Positions 43,164-56,011 of a stretch of DNA of 64,000 nt are shown in pieces. The notes under the pieces were generated by a model. That model worked only from the letters and a program-made list of their open reading frames with translations, did not search any database and was not told the DNA's origin. The position numbers and the translations under genes are program-made. The DNA is from RPQJ01 sp963777725 (GTDB lineage Bacteria > Pseudomonadota > Gammaproteobacteria > Steroidobacterales > Steroidobacteraceae), in the NCBI GenBank assembly GCA_963777725.1, contig CAVZRR010000001.1:197352-261351 (forward strand). Reading direction: 5' to 3'. Each line of letters opens with the position of its first letter. The stretch's first letter is position 1.

Positions 43164-45029
43164 TCAGCGCGCCGCGGCCGCGGCCGGCGCGAGCAGCGCG
43201 TTGCGGCGATCGAGCATGGCCTTGCCGTTCCCGTGGCGTCACCAGGTCGCCGAGCGCAGCCGCGAGCGTGGCGTCGTCGAGCGAGGCGAGACGACGCCGA
43301 AGCTCCGGCTCCGGGCGACGGTGGCCGGGCCTGGAGGTGCGCCGGCAATGTCCGGGCCGTGCCGAAGGACTGGCCGTGGCCGGTGAGCAGCAGCATCCAC
43401 GCGCCGTCGTACAGGATTCGATCGGCGGTGCGCGCCTCGTTGCCGATCAGCGCGTCGAAGCCGTACATCAGCTCGTACTGCGGCTCGAGCGCACACCAGC
43501 CGCCGACCCGCAGCTTGTCCCGCTGCACGTCGGCGAGGGTCACGATGCGATCCGGTCGTGCCTGCAGCACGCCTCGTTGTCCCTGGACCTCGCGTTCGAC
43601 CGTCGCTGGAACGAGACCGAGCCGCAGCAGCCGGTCGACGCGATGGGCGGCGAGTTCGCGCCGGGCATCGTCGCGAGTCGTGGCACTGAAGATGGCGGGT
43701 ACCTTCTGGCCGCCGTGCTCGACGGAGACTTCGATGATCCCGGGCGAGCGCGGTCCACCGACCGTGACCGTGCCGTTGGCCAGGATCTCCGCGACGCGGG
43801 CATCGTCGAGCGAAGGGGAGGCCACGTAAAGCGGTTCGGCCGGAATCTCCGCGGGCGGTGCGCGGTCGTCGGCGTACGACACGCGGGCGCCGCCCTGATC
43901 GAGCGTCAGCGCCGCGGGGCGGCCGCGGTAGGCCGCCCGATTCATGCCGGCATCGAGCTTGACGACCCGCCCGTCGAAGCGCGAGGCGACGCGCGTGTCG
44001 CGCGCGACGGTGTGACCGATCACCAGGCGCCGAGCGCCGACGGTCGCCAGGAACGGGTCCAGCACGTCGGCTTCGGAGCACTCGTTGCACAGTGCCGCGC
44101 CGCGATACCAGTTGGGGCCGTCGGGCTCGATGAACGGATTGCGATCGGCCGCGGCGAATTTCTCTACGGCGTCCTTCATGCGAGCGAGGCTGACCTCGTC
44201 TGCGGTGGTCACGGCGGCGAGGCGCTGCTGCGCCAGTGCCGGCCGCTCCGAGTACGGGTCCTCGGGCCGCACCAGTTGGGCTGTCTCCAGCGCCTCGAGC
44301 GTGACGAGATAGTCGCGCAACGCGGCCCGGTAGCGCAGGTTGATCTCCTGCACCGAAAGGCCGGCCAGGACCTTCGATGGGCCGCCGTGCATGAAGACGC
44401 TGTCGTTGACGACGATGGCCACCGGCAGGCCGAGCAGCCACTGTCCGTAGCGACCGCGAGGCGAAAAGGCTGCGCGATGGCCGAAGAATCCCGGCGGGAA
44501 TTTCGCGTCGAACGCAGCCGCCGAATCCGCGCCGTTTCGCGCCACCCACTCGGCACGCAGCGCGTCGCGCTGACCGCGGGGCTCCTCGTCCGCAAATGCC
44601 GCGTACTCGCCGCGGATCGACGTAGCGCAGGTCGCCGAGCACGTTCATCGCCTCGTGGTTGCCGAGCACGACGTGGACCCGGCCGCCTGCGGTTGCGGCC
44701 TCGCCCTGCAGCCGCATCAGCAGGTCCATGACCTTGCGGGAGTCGGCGCCGCGGTCGAGCAAGTCGCCGAGGCTGACCAGGTGCGTGCGGCCTCCGGTCC
44801 ACCGCAGGTCTTCGTCCACGACGCCGACGGAACGCAGCAGGGCCGTGAGCTCCGCGTACGCGCCATGCACGTCCGCGAAGGCCACGACGCGTTCGATCCC
44901 CTGCCACGCGACCGGCTGCGATTCCTCGGCGCGAACGCCGCCGGCCAGCAGGACGGCCAGCATTGCGGACCCGACGGTGGCACCGAGTGCGCGCCTCGCG
45001 GGATTTCCGGTCGATCGACTCGAGCACAT
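43164..45029 (-). pseudogene. Secreted metallophosphoesterase, interrupted by at least three frameshifts
   Basis: Reading from the ATG at 45029: a signal peptide (hydrophobic 'AMLAVLLAGGVRAEE'), then calcineurin-like phosphoesterase motifs D-x-H (AFADVHGAYAEL), GD-x2-DRG (SLGDLLDRGAD) and GNHE (VVLGNHEAMN). The frame shifts near 44630; the next frame continues through 'GHTVARDTRVASRFDGRVVKLDAGMN' with further catalytic His residues. It shifts again near 43335 and near 43230, and the natural end is the TGA at 43164. The sum is about 620 residues. The substrate is unknown. All pieces keep coding character, so an intact gene hit by sequence errors is likely; decay cannot be excluded. Confidence 0.75.
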
Positions 45030-45045
45030 GATGCGTCTCCTCGCC

Positions 45046-46009
45046 TCAGAACGTGGCGATCTGGCCGTCGTCCACCTGCTTCAGCAGGCGTCCGAGCTGA
45101 CGCTCGATCTGGTCGATGTCGGCCTTGCGCAGACCCAGCTGCACGATGCCGTCGTCCTTGCGGACGCCGCGCGCCGGCGCCAGGTTCTCTCCCGGCGCCA
45201 TCGCGACCCACCGACCGTCCCGCAGCTGCCACTGCGCCAGCACGCCGAGGCGTCGATGCAGTTCCTCGGGCGTGATCCTGCGCAGGCGCTCCACGGTGTC
45301 GGCGGGCAGCCGGTCGACGCGCATCTTCATCCAGAGCTGGCCGCGGTCGCTTTCGTTGAATTCGAAGGCGACGCCGTTGTCGATGCTGAACACGCGCGGG
45401 CCGGTCTCCGCTCGCGAGATCAGGAAGTTGCCGACGTTGGAGTCGCCGTGCTCGATCAGGAACGTGAGGACGTTGAGCTGGCCGATGTGGCGCGCGTACT
45501 TCGGATCGGTGGCGAAGCGCTCGGGATCGTAGACGTCGGCGATCACCTTGACTTCGTGCAACCAGTACTGCAGCACGACGAGCACGTCGTCGGAGCCCTT
45601 GAACGTCGGCTTCGCCTCCGGCGAGTGCGGCCGCAATTCCGCCAGCGGCATCATCCGCAGCGCGGTGGGTGGCACGACGTACTCGGCGGGATCGAGGAAC
45701 AGCTTCTGCAGTTCGTAGGCCGCGAGATCGTAGCGAGGGCGGTTGTTGAAATCTTCGGCACCGGGTTCGGCCCGGCGCAGTTTCACGCGGTACGAGCGGC
45801 GCCCCGGCGAAGGAGACCTCGGCCTTGAGCGTGATGTCGCCCTTGGCCTTGGGCCGGCTGATCTCGGCGGCCGTGATCACGAACGGCGCGGTCGCAAGCT
45901 CCCGTTCGATCTCGTCCGCCGGACGCGGGATGTTGACGTCCTGCGCCGCAACCGTGGTCGCGACGGCCAGCAGCGACGCGGCCATGAGACTGCGCGGTAT
46001 CCGCCTCAT
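45046..46009 (-). CDS. Secreted kinase-like protein (protein-kinase-like fold), one frameshift
   Basis: From the ATG at 46009: a signal peptide (about residues 1-22, cleavage A-A-Q), then about 300 residues. Near residues 187-194 is H-G-D-S-N-V-G-N, the catalytic-loop pattern HGDxxxxN of APH/PI-kinase/Fam20-like enzymes, and near residue 210 'FSIDNG', matching the metal-binding Asp that follows in that fold. 'LQYWLHEVKVIADVYDP' precedes it. The family is not recognised. One extra G in a run at about 45806 shifts the frame; its removal gives 320 residues. It starts inside the stop of the TPR gene (ATGA) and ends 16 bp before the metallophosphoesterase. Confidence 0.7.
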
Positions 46010-48303
46010 GGCGTCGCCTCCTTCTTCGCGGCAGCCTCGAGCGCGAGCATTTCGGCGCGGATCCGCACGATGCGGGCTTCGCGCTCGCGCACCAGCGCAT
46101 CGTAACCCGGATGGCCCTCGAGGCTCTCTGAACCACGGCAGGGCCGGCCGGAACAGGTAGGGCAGGTCCGACTCGTCCATCGCGCGGCGCAGCAGTCGAC
46201 GGCCTCGTCGCGATGGCCCTTCGTTGGCCGCCAGGGCCGCGAGGTCGACCCATCCGAATGCGCCTGATTCGGGGGTCTGCGGTCGCGCGGCCGCGCCATT
46301 TCGCGAGGAACCGGTGCGCGAGTTCGTCCGCTTCGGCATCGCCGGCCGGTGGCGCGAAGTACACGCGCAGCTTCGCGGGAAGCGCCTGGAAAATGACGAT
46401 CGAGATGCCGAGGCCGCCGGTCATCGGGTCCTCCGGGATCGGCTCAGCCAGTGCCAGCGCACGTGCTGCGTCGTCGTACCGACCGAAGCACCGAGTACCA
46501 GAACGCCATCCGGGCATTCAGGTCCCGGTTCTCGGCACCGCGGCTCGCCGCCAGTTCCTCGAACAGCTCGCGCAGGCGCGGTTCGTTGCCCAGCATTCCA
46601 TAGGCATCGACCAGCAGGAACATGATCGGAGCCCTTGCGCAACGCCGGGTTCGCTGCGAGCGCCGCCTCGACTTCGCGCACGACACGTTCCTCGTCGACG
46701 TTGCGCCAGGGAAACGCCGAGCTGAAGCGAGCCTGGTCGGCGAAACGGTGACGGGCCCGTCGGACGCCCGCGCGGCCAGCGAGAATCGCAGTGCCTCGAC
46801 ACGGGAAGCCGTCCATGACGGCCGATGCTGACGAAGCCCATCAGGGCATCCGGAACGTCCCGGAAGATCACGGCGACGCGCGCCATCTCCTCGCGGAACC
46901 GAGCACGATCCGACGCGTGCAACCAGGCCGAGGTAATTGGCCCAGGTCACCAGCGAGCGGGGATCGAGCTCGAGTGCGCGTCGGGTCGCGGCGTCCGACT
47001 CCGCGCCCCGCTCGGGTTGCTCGGCCAGGTACACGGCGTACCCGTGCCACGCTTCGGCGTTGTTCGGGTTCAGCTCGATCGCACGGCGATAGGCATCTTC
47101 GGCGCCCGCGCGCTGCGTGCTGCGCAACAGGTTGGCATAGGCAACCTGCGCCTCGGACGAGTCCGGATTCAGTGACAGTGCCTTGTACACGGCGGACTCG
47201 GCCCGTCGCAGCCCCTCGGGGTCCGGTGTCCCGGCTCGTTGTAGATCACCAGCAGGACCAGCGAGTTCGCGAGTGCGCCCTGCGCTCGGGCGAACCCCGG
47301 GTCCAGTTTCAGTGCCTGCTCGAAGTGGTCAACCGACTTCTTCAGGTGCGTTACGCCGGCCGGTCCGCGCAGGGTCTGTGCGGCGCGACCAAGCAGGAAC
47401 AGGTCATAGGCCGTCAGGCTCGTCGTCGGGGGCGTCACTGACACCGATGCGTTCGCGTCGCCGCGGGCGACGGGGACGATCGCGTCGATCACGGCCCGGG
47501 CCAGTTCCTCCTGCACGGCGAACACGTCGGTCACCTCGCGGTCGAAGCTGCCCGACCAGAGCTGATAGCCGGTCTTGCCGTCGATCAGCTTTGCGCTGAG
47601 GCGCAGGCGCCGCCCGTCGCGCCGCACCGCGCCCTCGAGCACGACGGCCACCCCGAGCCGCTCGGCGATCGTGCGCACGTCGAGGCCCTGGTCGCGAAAG
47701 CTGAACGACGATGAACGTGCCACGACCATCAGGCCCGGCACCTGCCCGAGGCGATCGAGCACTTCCTCGGCGAGGCCGTCGGAGAAGTAAGCCTGTGCTT
47801 CGTCGCCGCTCAGGTTCTCGAACGGCAAGACCGCGAGCGATGGTCTCTCGGGCAAGCGGTGGTTTGCCGAAACTCCGACTGGCGCACCAGCAGCACGGCC
47901 ACGGCCACCAGCAGCACGCCGATGATCAGCGACATCCGCATAGCGGCGTATCCCGTGGACGCGCGGCCGCGGCGCATCGGACGGGGCGGAATCGCGCGAC
48001 AGGCCGTGATCGCCGAGTTCGAAGTGCCAGGCCAGCACCACGGCCAATCGGGAAGCCGAGGACGGCGGCCACGATCAGCGCGCGCATGGCCCAGCCCGGG
48101 AGACCGAGCGGCTCGAACGTGACGTCGGCGGCCTGCAGCAGCAACCAGGCGATGGCCGTGTAGCTGAGGGCTACGCGCACGACGCCGCGCTCGCGAAGCT
48201 GTGCCAGCCAGTGGGTGCGTCGTTCGTTCAGGTCACGTTGACGCGGGAGAGTACGCTGCGCGAGTGCCGCCGCGCCACCGGAGGGATGCGCAGCCTTGGT
48301 CAA
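46006..48303 (-). pseudogene. Membrane FlgO-like/TPR sensor protein, heavily frameshifted
   Basis: Pieces in different frames add up to one protein of the type encoded at 39112-41475 but without the winged helix: an N-terminal pair of membrane helices ('VALSYTAIAWLLLQAADVTFEPLGLPGW', then in another frame 'MSLIIGVLLVAVAVLLVRQ'), a FlgO-like module ('SLAVLPFENLSGDEAQAYFSDG', 'VLEGAVRRDGRRLRLSAKLIDG') and TPR units ('AIELNPNNAEAWHGYAVYLAE'). At least six frame changes occur (about 48040, 47945, 47865, 47210, 46900, and several at 46300-46800). Start uncertain; TTG at 48303 is the first in frame. The end at 46006 overlaps the kinase-like gene. Confidence 0.7.
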
Positions 48304-48412
48304 CGGGAAGCCGCGGACCTATATAAGTCATAAGTCGATGCAGGAGAGGGCTGCCAGGATCGGGCCGGCGACTGCCGCAACAGAAACAAGAACGAAAGTG
48401 ACCGCATGGCAC

Positions 48413-51326
48413 ATGGCGTCGACTCGGTTCCTGCCTCGCGCGATCATGCTCTCGGGTCTCGCGCTCGGCCAGGACGACGCCCTCGAAGAGATCATCGTCA
48501 CGGGTTCCCGGATCGCGCGGCCGGACTTCGAGTCGGCCAGCCCGATCGTCAGCATCACGCAGGCAGCCTTCGAGCGAACCGGATCGACCAGCGTGGAGAC
48601 GACACTGAACCGGATGCCGCAGCTCGTTCCCGACGTTCACCAGCACCTCGAACAATCCCGCGAACGGCGGCCAAGGCAACCTGAACCTGCGCGGCCTCGG
48701 GCCGGTATCGACACTGGTGTTGCTCGACGGCCGGCGACTGATTCCCGCCAACGGCACCGGGGTCGTGGACGTGAACGTCATTCCGGCCGCACTCGTCGAG
48801 AGCGTCGAGATCATCACCGGCGGAGCGTCGGCGGTGTATGGATCGGATGCAATCGCGGGCGTCGTGAACTTCAAGCTCAAGGAGGATTTCGACGGCCTGC
48901 AGTTCGACGGCGGCTGGGCCGTCACGGACCAGGGCGACGGGGAAGAGTACTCGGCCGGCATCACCGGCGGCTTCGATTTTGCGGACGGCCGTGGGCAGGT
49001 GCTCGGCTACGCCGGTTACTCGAATCGCGAGGCGATCAGCTTACGAAGAGCGTGATTTTTCGAGCTACTCGCTCGCCTACTTCGAACCCGGCGCGGGCGG
49101 CCTCGGGCCCGACGGCGGATTCCTGCCGTCCGGGTCCACGTTCGTGCTCGAAGGAAGGCCGAGCGCGCTGGTCGCGAGCCGGCCCGCGTTCGATGCGCTG
49201 TTCGCGTCGTACGGGTTCGCAGCGGGCACGGTGCCCTATCCAATCGTTCTTCGGCGTCAACCAGGACGGCTCGCTCTTCACGACCGGCAACCGCAGCCCG
49301 GGCAGCGTCGTCAACTTCCGTGGCGAGCGCGATCCCGTTCTGTTCAACGACCGGCTCTACACCTACAACTTCGCGCCCTGGAACTACCTGCAGCTGCCAC
49401 TGGAGCGCGTGTCGGCCTTCGCCGCCGGTAGCTTCGAACTCGATGCCGGTCATGAGCTGTATGCACGCGCGCTGTATGCGGACTATTCCGCCGACCAGGC
49501 CCTGGCGCCACCACCAAGCAACCAGATCTTCGTCCCGGCGAACAATCCCTACATTTCCGACGATCTTCGGTTCCTGCTCGATTCGCGCACGAATCCTGCG
49601 GCGGACCTGCGCATCTCGAAACGCTTTTCCGAGCTGGGCGCGCGGGTCGCGTCGAACCAGTACGACGTTTACCAGTTGACCGCGGGCGTCAGCGGCCCGA
49701 TCTCGGATCGCTGGACTTACGATGCGTACGTCCAGTACGGCGACAACGACCAGGCGGAGTCCCAGGACGGCAACGCGCTGCGTTCGCGCATCAACGAGCT
49801 GACCTACGCACCGGACGGCGGGCAGTCGATCTGCGGCGAGTTCAACATCTTCCTGATCGGCCGCATCTCGCCGGAATGCGCGCAGTACATCTCCGGCGTC
49901 GGGAACGAATCGCTCGGGTTACGAGCAGACCGTGATCGAGGCGTCGGCCTCCGGGCCGGCCATGGCGCTGCCGGCGGGGGACTTGCGCCTCGCCGTCGGC
50001 GTCATGCACAAGCGTGACGAGTTCTTCTATCGCGCCGATCCGATCGCGAGCGTGATCCTCGACGACGGCCAGCCCGACATCGTCGGTTTCAATGCGTCGG
50101 ACGACATCGACGGCTCGGACTACAACACCGATCTGTACGTCGAAGCGCTGGTGCCGCTGCTGGCCGATCTGCGCGGCGCGGAACGCCTGGAGCTCGTGGT
50201 CGGTTACCGGTACTCCGACTATGACTCGGCCGGCGGTGCGGACGCGTGGAAGGCCGAGCTGCTTTACCAGCCGGTCACGCCGTTACGCCTGAGGGCATCG
50301 TTGCAGCGGGCTGTGCGCGCCCCGAGCGTCTTCGAGCTTTACTCGCCCCGACTCCCGACAGGCTACCCTGCGCGCGCCGAGTTCGACGGAATCACGGACC
50401 CCTGCGAGGCCACCAGCGACCAGCGGACCGGCCCGGACGCCGCGCAGGTCGAGGCTTTGTGCGCAGCGCAGGGCGTGCCCGCGGAACTCCTGCCGGATTT
50501 CGAGGACCAGGACTTCGAGCACCGCGGCGTCGCGGGCGGCAATCCAGAGCTCGATCCCGAAACCGGCGACACGCTCACCGTCGGCTTCGTGTGGACCTCA
50601 CCCTCGTCGCATCCGCTGTGGTCCGGGATGCAGGTCGCGGTGGACTGGTACCGGATCGAAGTCGAGGATGCGATCGAACAGGTCATCGCACCGGATTACA
50701 TCCCGTGGTGCTTCGATCCGCGCACCAATCCGGGTTTCGAGGCGTCGAACCGGTGGTGCGGGTTCTTCTCCCGCGACGCCCTGACCGGGGAAATCGTCGG
50801 CTTCACCGACATCCTCTACAACATCGACGGCCGGGAGGTTTCCGGCGCGGACCTGCAGTTCGACTGGAACTTCGCCGCGGGGCCGGGCGACGTCGGCTTC
50901 AACGCACTCGTGTCGTGGATGGACACTTTCAAGGTGCTGCCGCCGCCGGGCCTGCCCGAGGACGAGAACGTTGGCCTCGTCGGCGGTCTGATCGGCGGCT
51001 CGTTCCCCGAGTGGAAAGCCAACCTGCAGGCCCGGTACCAATGGGCCGCCATGACGGCCGGTGTCCAGTGGCGTTACGTCGATTCGATGCGGGACGCCAA
51101 TCCGGATCTCGATTATCCGATTCCGAGTTTCGACTATTTGGATCTGTTCGCCACTTACGTCTTCGACGCCGGCGCCCTCGACGGCCTGACATTTCGTGCC
51201 GGCATCGAGAACCTCACCGATGAGGACCCGCCGCTGCTGCCCTCGCAGGTGCAGGCGAACACCGATCCGTCGCAGTACGACGTGCTGGGACGTCGTTACT
51301 ATTTCAACGTGAGCTACCGCTTCTGA
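48413..51326 (+). pseudogene. TonB-dependent receptor, interrupted by four +1 frameshifts
   Basis: An outer-membrane receptor. After a short signal-like N-terminus comes the TonB box (LEEIIVTGSRI), then the plug ('LLDGRRLIPANG', 'EIITGGASAVYGSDAIAGVVNFKL'), and a long beta barrel ending in 'YYFNVSYRF' with a terminal Phe. Single extra bases near 48632, 49041, 49243 and 49920 break the frame. Deleting them gives 969 residues, normal for this Caulobacter/Xanthomonas-type receptor group. Substrate unknown. It is divergent from the TPR sensor gene; TTGGTC-18 bp-TATATA at 48296-48325 could be its promoter. Confidence 0.82.
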
Positions 51327-51355
51327 GCCGGGTCGTGCCGTGGAGCGTGGGTCCT

Positions 51356-52867
51356 TTACGCGCCTTCCCTCGCCGGTGGGGCACCGACGGGTTTGATGAC
51401 GAACAGCGCAATGCGATTGCCGTCACCGTGGAAGTCCCCGATCCGATGGGCCCGCGCGGCCGCGCAATCCGCCACGCTGGCGACGAACTCCGGCACGCGG
51501 CTTTCCTTGAGCGCGTAGACATTGTGCTCGTGCTCCGCGATTTCCTCGCAGAGGTCCTCCTCGGCGACGAACCTTGAAGGGGCCATTGGGCGCGTGCCGG
51601 TCCGCACGCTCTCGACGTGCACGCCCAGGTACAGTTGCAGTCCGTGGAAGCCGCGCATGTCCACGAACACGATCTCGTCGATGTCGTGCGGCTCGATGAT
51701 CTCGCGGATCGCCTTGGCCATGACCCGCGCGTCGCGGTCGGCCGGCCAGTACGCGGCGACGGCCTTGAGGCCGATCAATGCGACAGCCGTTGCGACCGCG
51801 GTGACGACCAGGCGGCGGCGATCGAGCCACGGCCAGTGGGCCAGCGCCCGAGCCAGCATCAGTGACAGCGGCACGAACAGGGGCAGCACGTAGAGGTGCA
51901 GCCGCGACTTGGCCAGGAAGAAGACCAGCAGCGGCACGCAGAACCAATAAAGCAGCAGCAGCCAGTCGCGATCACGTGCGGCGACTCGCATCCGCAGCTT
52001 GCCAATCGCGGCGCGCGGGCCGCCCGCGCCGATCAGCGCCAGCGCCCACCAGGGCAGGGCACCGAGGATCAGCATCGGCAGGTAGATCTCGAAAGCCTGG
52101 TACCAACGCGAATTGCGCTGATGCGTGCCGGTGAAGATGCGATCGTAGACCTCGTAGCCGAGGAAGTAGCCCAGCCGGTCCGGATCCTGCCGCACGATCA
52201 GAGCGAACCACGTAAAGGCCACCACGGCGAACAGCACGAGCCCGGCCAGGGGGAAGAAACGACGCAGGGCGCGCCGGTCGTGGGCGATGAGCATGACGAC
52301 CATCGCCAGCAGCGGCAGCAGGGCCGGCGGTCCCTTGGTCATGAATGCGAGGCCCCACGCCAGCCACATCGCCAGCACCCAACGTGAGCGGGATGCTCCG
52401 TCCCGGGACCAGGCCTCGACGAAGGCCAGCATTGCGGCCGTCTCGAAGAACATCAGCAGCGCGTCCGTGGAGACGACGCTGGCCCCGCTGATCGGCCCGA
52501 AACTGAGTGCCCAGACCAGCACGGGCAGCCACGGCTTCGCCGGGAGCAGGCGCCGTCCCAGGCCGAAGACCAGCAGGCCCGTACCGACGAACGCCAGCGC
52601 GCCCGGCAACCGCGCAGCCCACTCGTTGATGCCGAACAGCCTGAAGCTGCTCGCCACCGCCCAGTAGATCATCGGCGGCTTCGTCAGGTGCGGATGCTCG
52701 CCGTCGACCGTCGGCAACAGCCAGTCGCCGCTTGCGAGCATGTTGAGGCTCGCGCCGGTGTAGCGGCCCTCATCCGGCTCCCAGATCGCGCGCGAACCCT
52801 GGAACGCAAAGGCGACGAGCAGCAGCAGGACGATCAGCCACCAGGGCGGACGAGCCGACGCGCGCAT
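51356..52867 (-). CDS. Glycosyltransferase family 39 (ArnT-like) membrane protein
   Basis: A 503-residue inner-membrane protein with about 11 hydrophobic segments. The first periplasmic loop has the GT39/GT83 hallmark 'WEPDEGRYTGASLNMLASGDW' region with the catalytic Asp-Glu and, after it, 'HLTKPPMIYW'. Enzymes of this type move a sugar from a polyprenyl-phosphate donor to lipid A, protein or another lipid. A soluble C-terminal part (about residues 400-503) holds no recognised catalytic motif. The ATG at 52867 shares a base with the aceK stop (TGATG), indicating coupling; an earlier start would overlap aceK. Confidence 0.85.
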   Translation of the reverse strand: MRASARPPWWLIVLLLLVAFAFQGSRAIWEPDEGRYTGASLNMLASGDWLLPTVDGEHPHLTKPPMIYWAVASSFRLFGINEWAARLPGALAFVGTGLLVFGLGRRLLPAKPWLPVLVWALSFGPISGASVVSTDALLMFFETAAMLAFVEAWSRDGASRSRWVLAMWLAWGLAFMTKGPPALLPLLAMVVMLIAHDRRALRRFFPLAGLVLFAVVAFTWFALIVRQDPDRLGYFLGYEVYDRIFTGTHQRNSRWYQAFEIYLPMLILGALPWWALALIGAGGPRAAIGKLRMRVAARDRDWLLLLYWFCVPLLVFFLAKSRLHLYVLPLFVPLSLMLARALAHWPWLDRRRLVVTAVATAVALIGLKAVAAYWPADRDARVMAKAIREIIEPHDIDEIVFVDMRGFHGLQLYLGVHVESVRTGTRPMAPSRFVAEEDLCEEIAEHEHNVYALKESRVPEFVASVADCAAARAHRIGDFHGDGNRIALFVIKPVGAPPAREGA

Positions 52868-54618
52868 CACAGGCTGCTGAAGACCCGGACGCGGTGCTTG
52901 TGGTACGGGAGCACCTCGAGCAGGTCGCCCTCGCGCAGCCGCTCCTGGATGCCGCGCCACCATTCCGCGGTCAGGACCTCACGGTGCGCGCTCAGGAAGA
53001 CTGCCTTGAGGTGCGGGTCGAAGCCGAGGAAATTGATGAACGTCTCGGGGAACACGTCGTTGTCCGCGACGTAGTACCAGGTCTCGGCGAGCATCTCGTC
53101 CTCCTCGTAGCGCGACTCCGGGATCTCCCGGAACCGGCAGTCGGTCACCAGGCAGAGCTCGTCGTAGTCGTAGAAGATCACGCGGCCGTGGCGGGTCACG
53201 CCGAAGTTCTTCAGCAGCAGGTCGCCCGGGAAGATGTTCGTCACCGCCAGGTCGCGGATCGCCTGGCCGTAGTCGAGCACTGCCTTTTCGGCCTGTTCGC
53301 GCGTCGCGCTGCGCACGAAGAGGTTGAGCGGCGTCATGCGCCGCTCGATGTACATGTGATCGATGACGAGCTCGTCGCCCTCGTCACGCACCGTCTGGGA
53401 CGTCTCGGTGAGCAGTTCCTCGAGCAGGTCCGGCGCGAAGCGCGCCTTCGGGAACTTGACGAGCTTGAATTCCTGAGCGTCGACGAGCCGCCCGGCCCGG
53501 TCGTGCTTGAAGACCAGGTCGTACTTCTGCAGCACGTCCTCGCGCAGGATGTTCTTCTGGGCGGGGAACTTGTCCCGGATCAGCTTGAAGACCACGTCGA
53601 ACGACGGCAGCGTGAAGCACACCATCACCAGGCCCTTCTCGCCGGGGGCCAGCATGAACTGGTCGTCGGAATGCTGCAGGTGGCGGAAAAGCTCGCGGTA
53701 GCGCTCGGTCTTGCCCTGCTTGGCTCGGCCGAGCACCGTGAACAGCTCGCTCACCGGCTTGCGCGGCAGGATCGCCTTCAGGAACTTGACGACCTCGCCC
53801 ACGTGCGCGAGGTCGACGTGGAAGTACGAGCGCGTGAAGCTGAACAGCACGCTCACCGTGCTCTCGTCGAGCATGATCGCGTCGACGACCACGCCGCTGT
53901 CGTGGTTGCGCAGCGCGACGACGAAAGGCAGCGTCCAGCCGCGACCGACCAGGCGCCCGACGAGATAGGCGCGCGTCATCTGGTAGAAGACTTCCTTGAT
54001 GACCTCGAGTTTCTCGACGGTGCGCCGTTCGACGCCACCTTCGAGCGACGCCTTCAGCTCGTCGGAAACCCGCTTCACGCTCAGCTCGAAGTCCCGGTAC
54101 GGCGCGCGGAAGCGAAAGTCCGCCAGCAGTTCCTCGACGAGCAACTCCAGCGACCCGCGATTGACGTAGTCCTTGGTCTCTACGTGCGTGGTGACGCTGC
54201 CGAGGGGGTCGAGGTCGAGCGCGAAGAATTCGACGGCCGGGTCGACGCCGACCGTGCCGAACGTCTTGCGCGTGATCGAGCAGAAGTACGTCTTCTTGAA
54301 TTCGGCGTCGGGCAGCGGGTCGATGATCTCCGCGTAGCGGCGCTTGATGCTCGACCAGATCGACCGCTCGTGGACCTCGTCGCCGAGCCGGCGCCGCATC
54401 AGCTCGACGCCGCTGTCGACGTATCGCGAGTAGAGCCCGATGCGCTCGACCGCATCGCGCTGGCTGCCGCGCCAGTCGCGCTCCTCGAAGCGCTGGCGTG
54501 CGCGCTGCGTGACCTCGCGGAACTCGGCGTTGTAGTCCGCGAACAGGTCGACCAGGATCTGCGCGCAGTCCCGGACGAGCTCGTCCCGCGAGCCGGCCTT
54601 GGCGACGGACAGGTTCAA
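52867..54618 (-). CDS. aceK: Isocitrate dehydrogenase kinase/phosphatase
   Basis: A 583-residue bifunctional enzyme that phosphorylates and dephosphorylates Icd to divert carbon into the glyoxylate shunt. Length and motifs match AceK: N-terminal regulatory half ('YFCSITRKTFGTVGVDP'), nucleotide loop 'LAPGEKGLVMVCFTLPSFDVVFK' region, 'IERRMTPLNLF', 'NIFPGDLLLKNFGVTRHGRVIFYDYDE' region with catalytic residues, and C-terminal 'FLGF'. The start is a TTG at 54618, the only plausible one; no nearby ATG. It lies 13 bp downstream of icd, its substrate gene. No aceA or aceB occurs in the window. Confidence 0.93.
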   Translation of the reverse strand: MNLSVAKAGSRDELVRDCAQILVDLFADYNAEFREVTQRARQRFEERDWRGSQRDAVERIGLYSRYVDSGVELMRRRLGDEVHERSIWSSIKRRYAEIIDPLPDAEFKKTYFCSITRKTFGTVGVDPAVEFFALDLDPLGSVTTHVETKDYVNRGSLELLVEELLADFRFRAPYRDFELSVKRVSDELKASLEGGVERRTVEKLEVIKEVFYQMTRAYLVGRLVGRGWTLPFVVALRNHDSGVVVDAIMLDESTVSVLFSFTRSYFHVDLAHVGEVVKFLKAILPRKPVSELFTVLGRAKQGKTERYRELFRHLQHSDDQFMLAPGEKGLVMVCFTLPSFDVVFKLIRDKFPAQKNILREDVLQKYDLVFKHDRAGRLVDAQEFKLVKFPKARFAPDLLEELLTETSQTVRDEGDELVIDHMYIERRMTPLNLFVRSATREQAEKAVLDYGQAIRDLAVTNIFPGDLLLKNFGVTRHGRVIFYDYDELCLVTDCRFREIPESRYEEDEMLAETWYYVADNDVFPETFINFLGFDPHLKAVFLSAHREVLTAEWWRGIQERLREGDLLEVLPYHKHRVRVFSSL

Positions 54619-54631
54619 GGCCTCGCCCGGC

Positions 54632-55933
<1,302 letters not shown>

Positions 55934-56011
55934 CGGTCGGCTCCGGAAATCGCAGGGAGGAGGGGCCGGAATCCTAGCACAAAGGACGCCTGCATCCGCG
56001 GGCGACGGGCG

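Noticed and set aside
43153..43166. Perfect palindrome CTGACGGTCGTCAG spanning two convergent stop codons
   Set aside because: The loop would be only two bases and there is no T-run, so it is not a credible terminator; probably chance.
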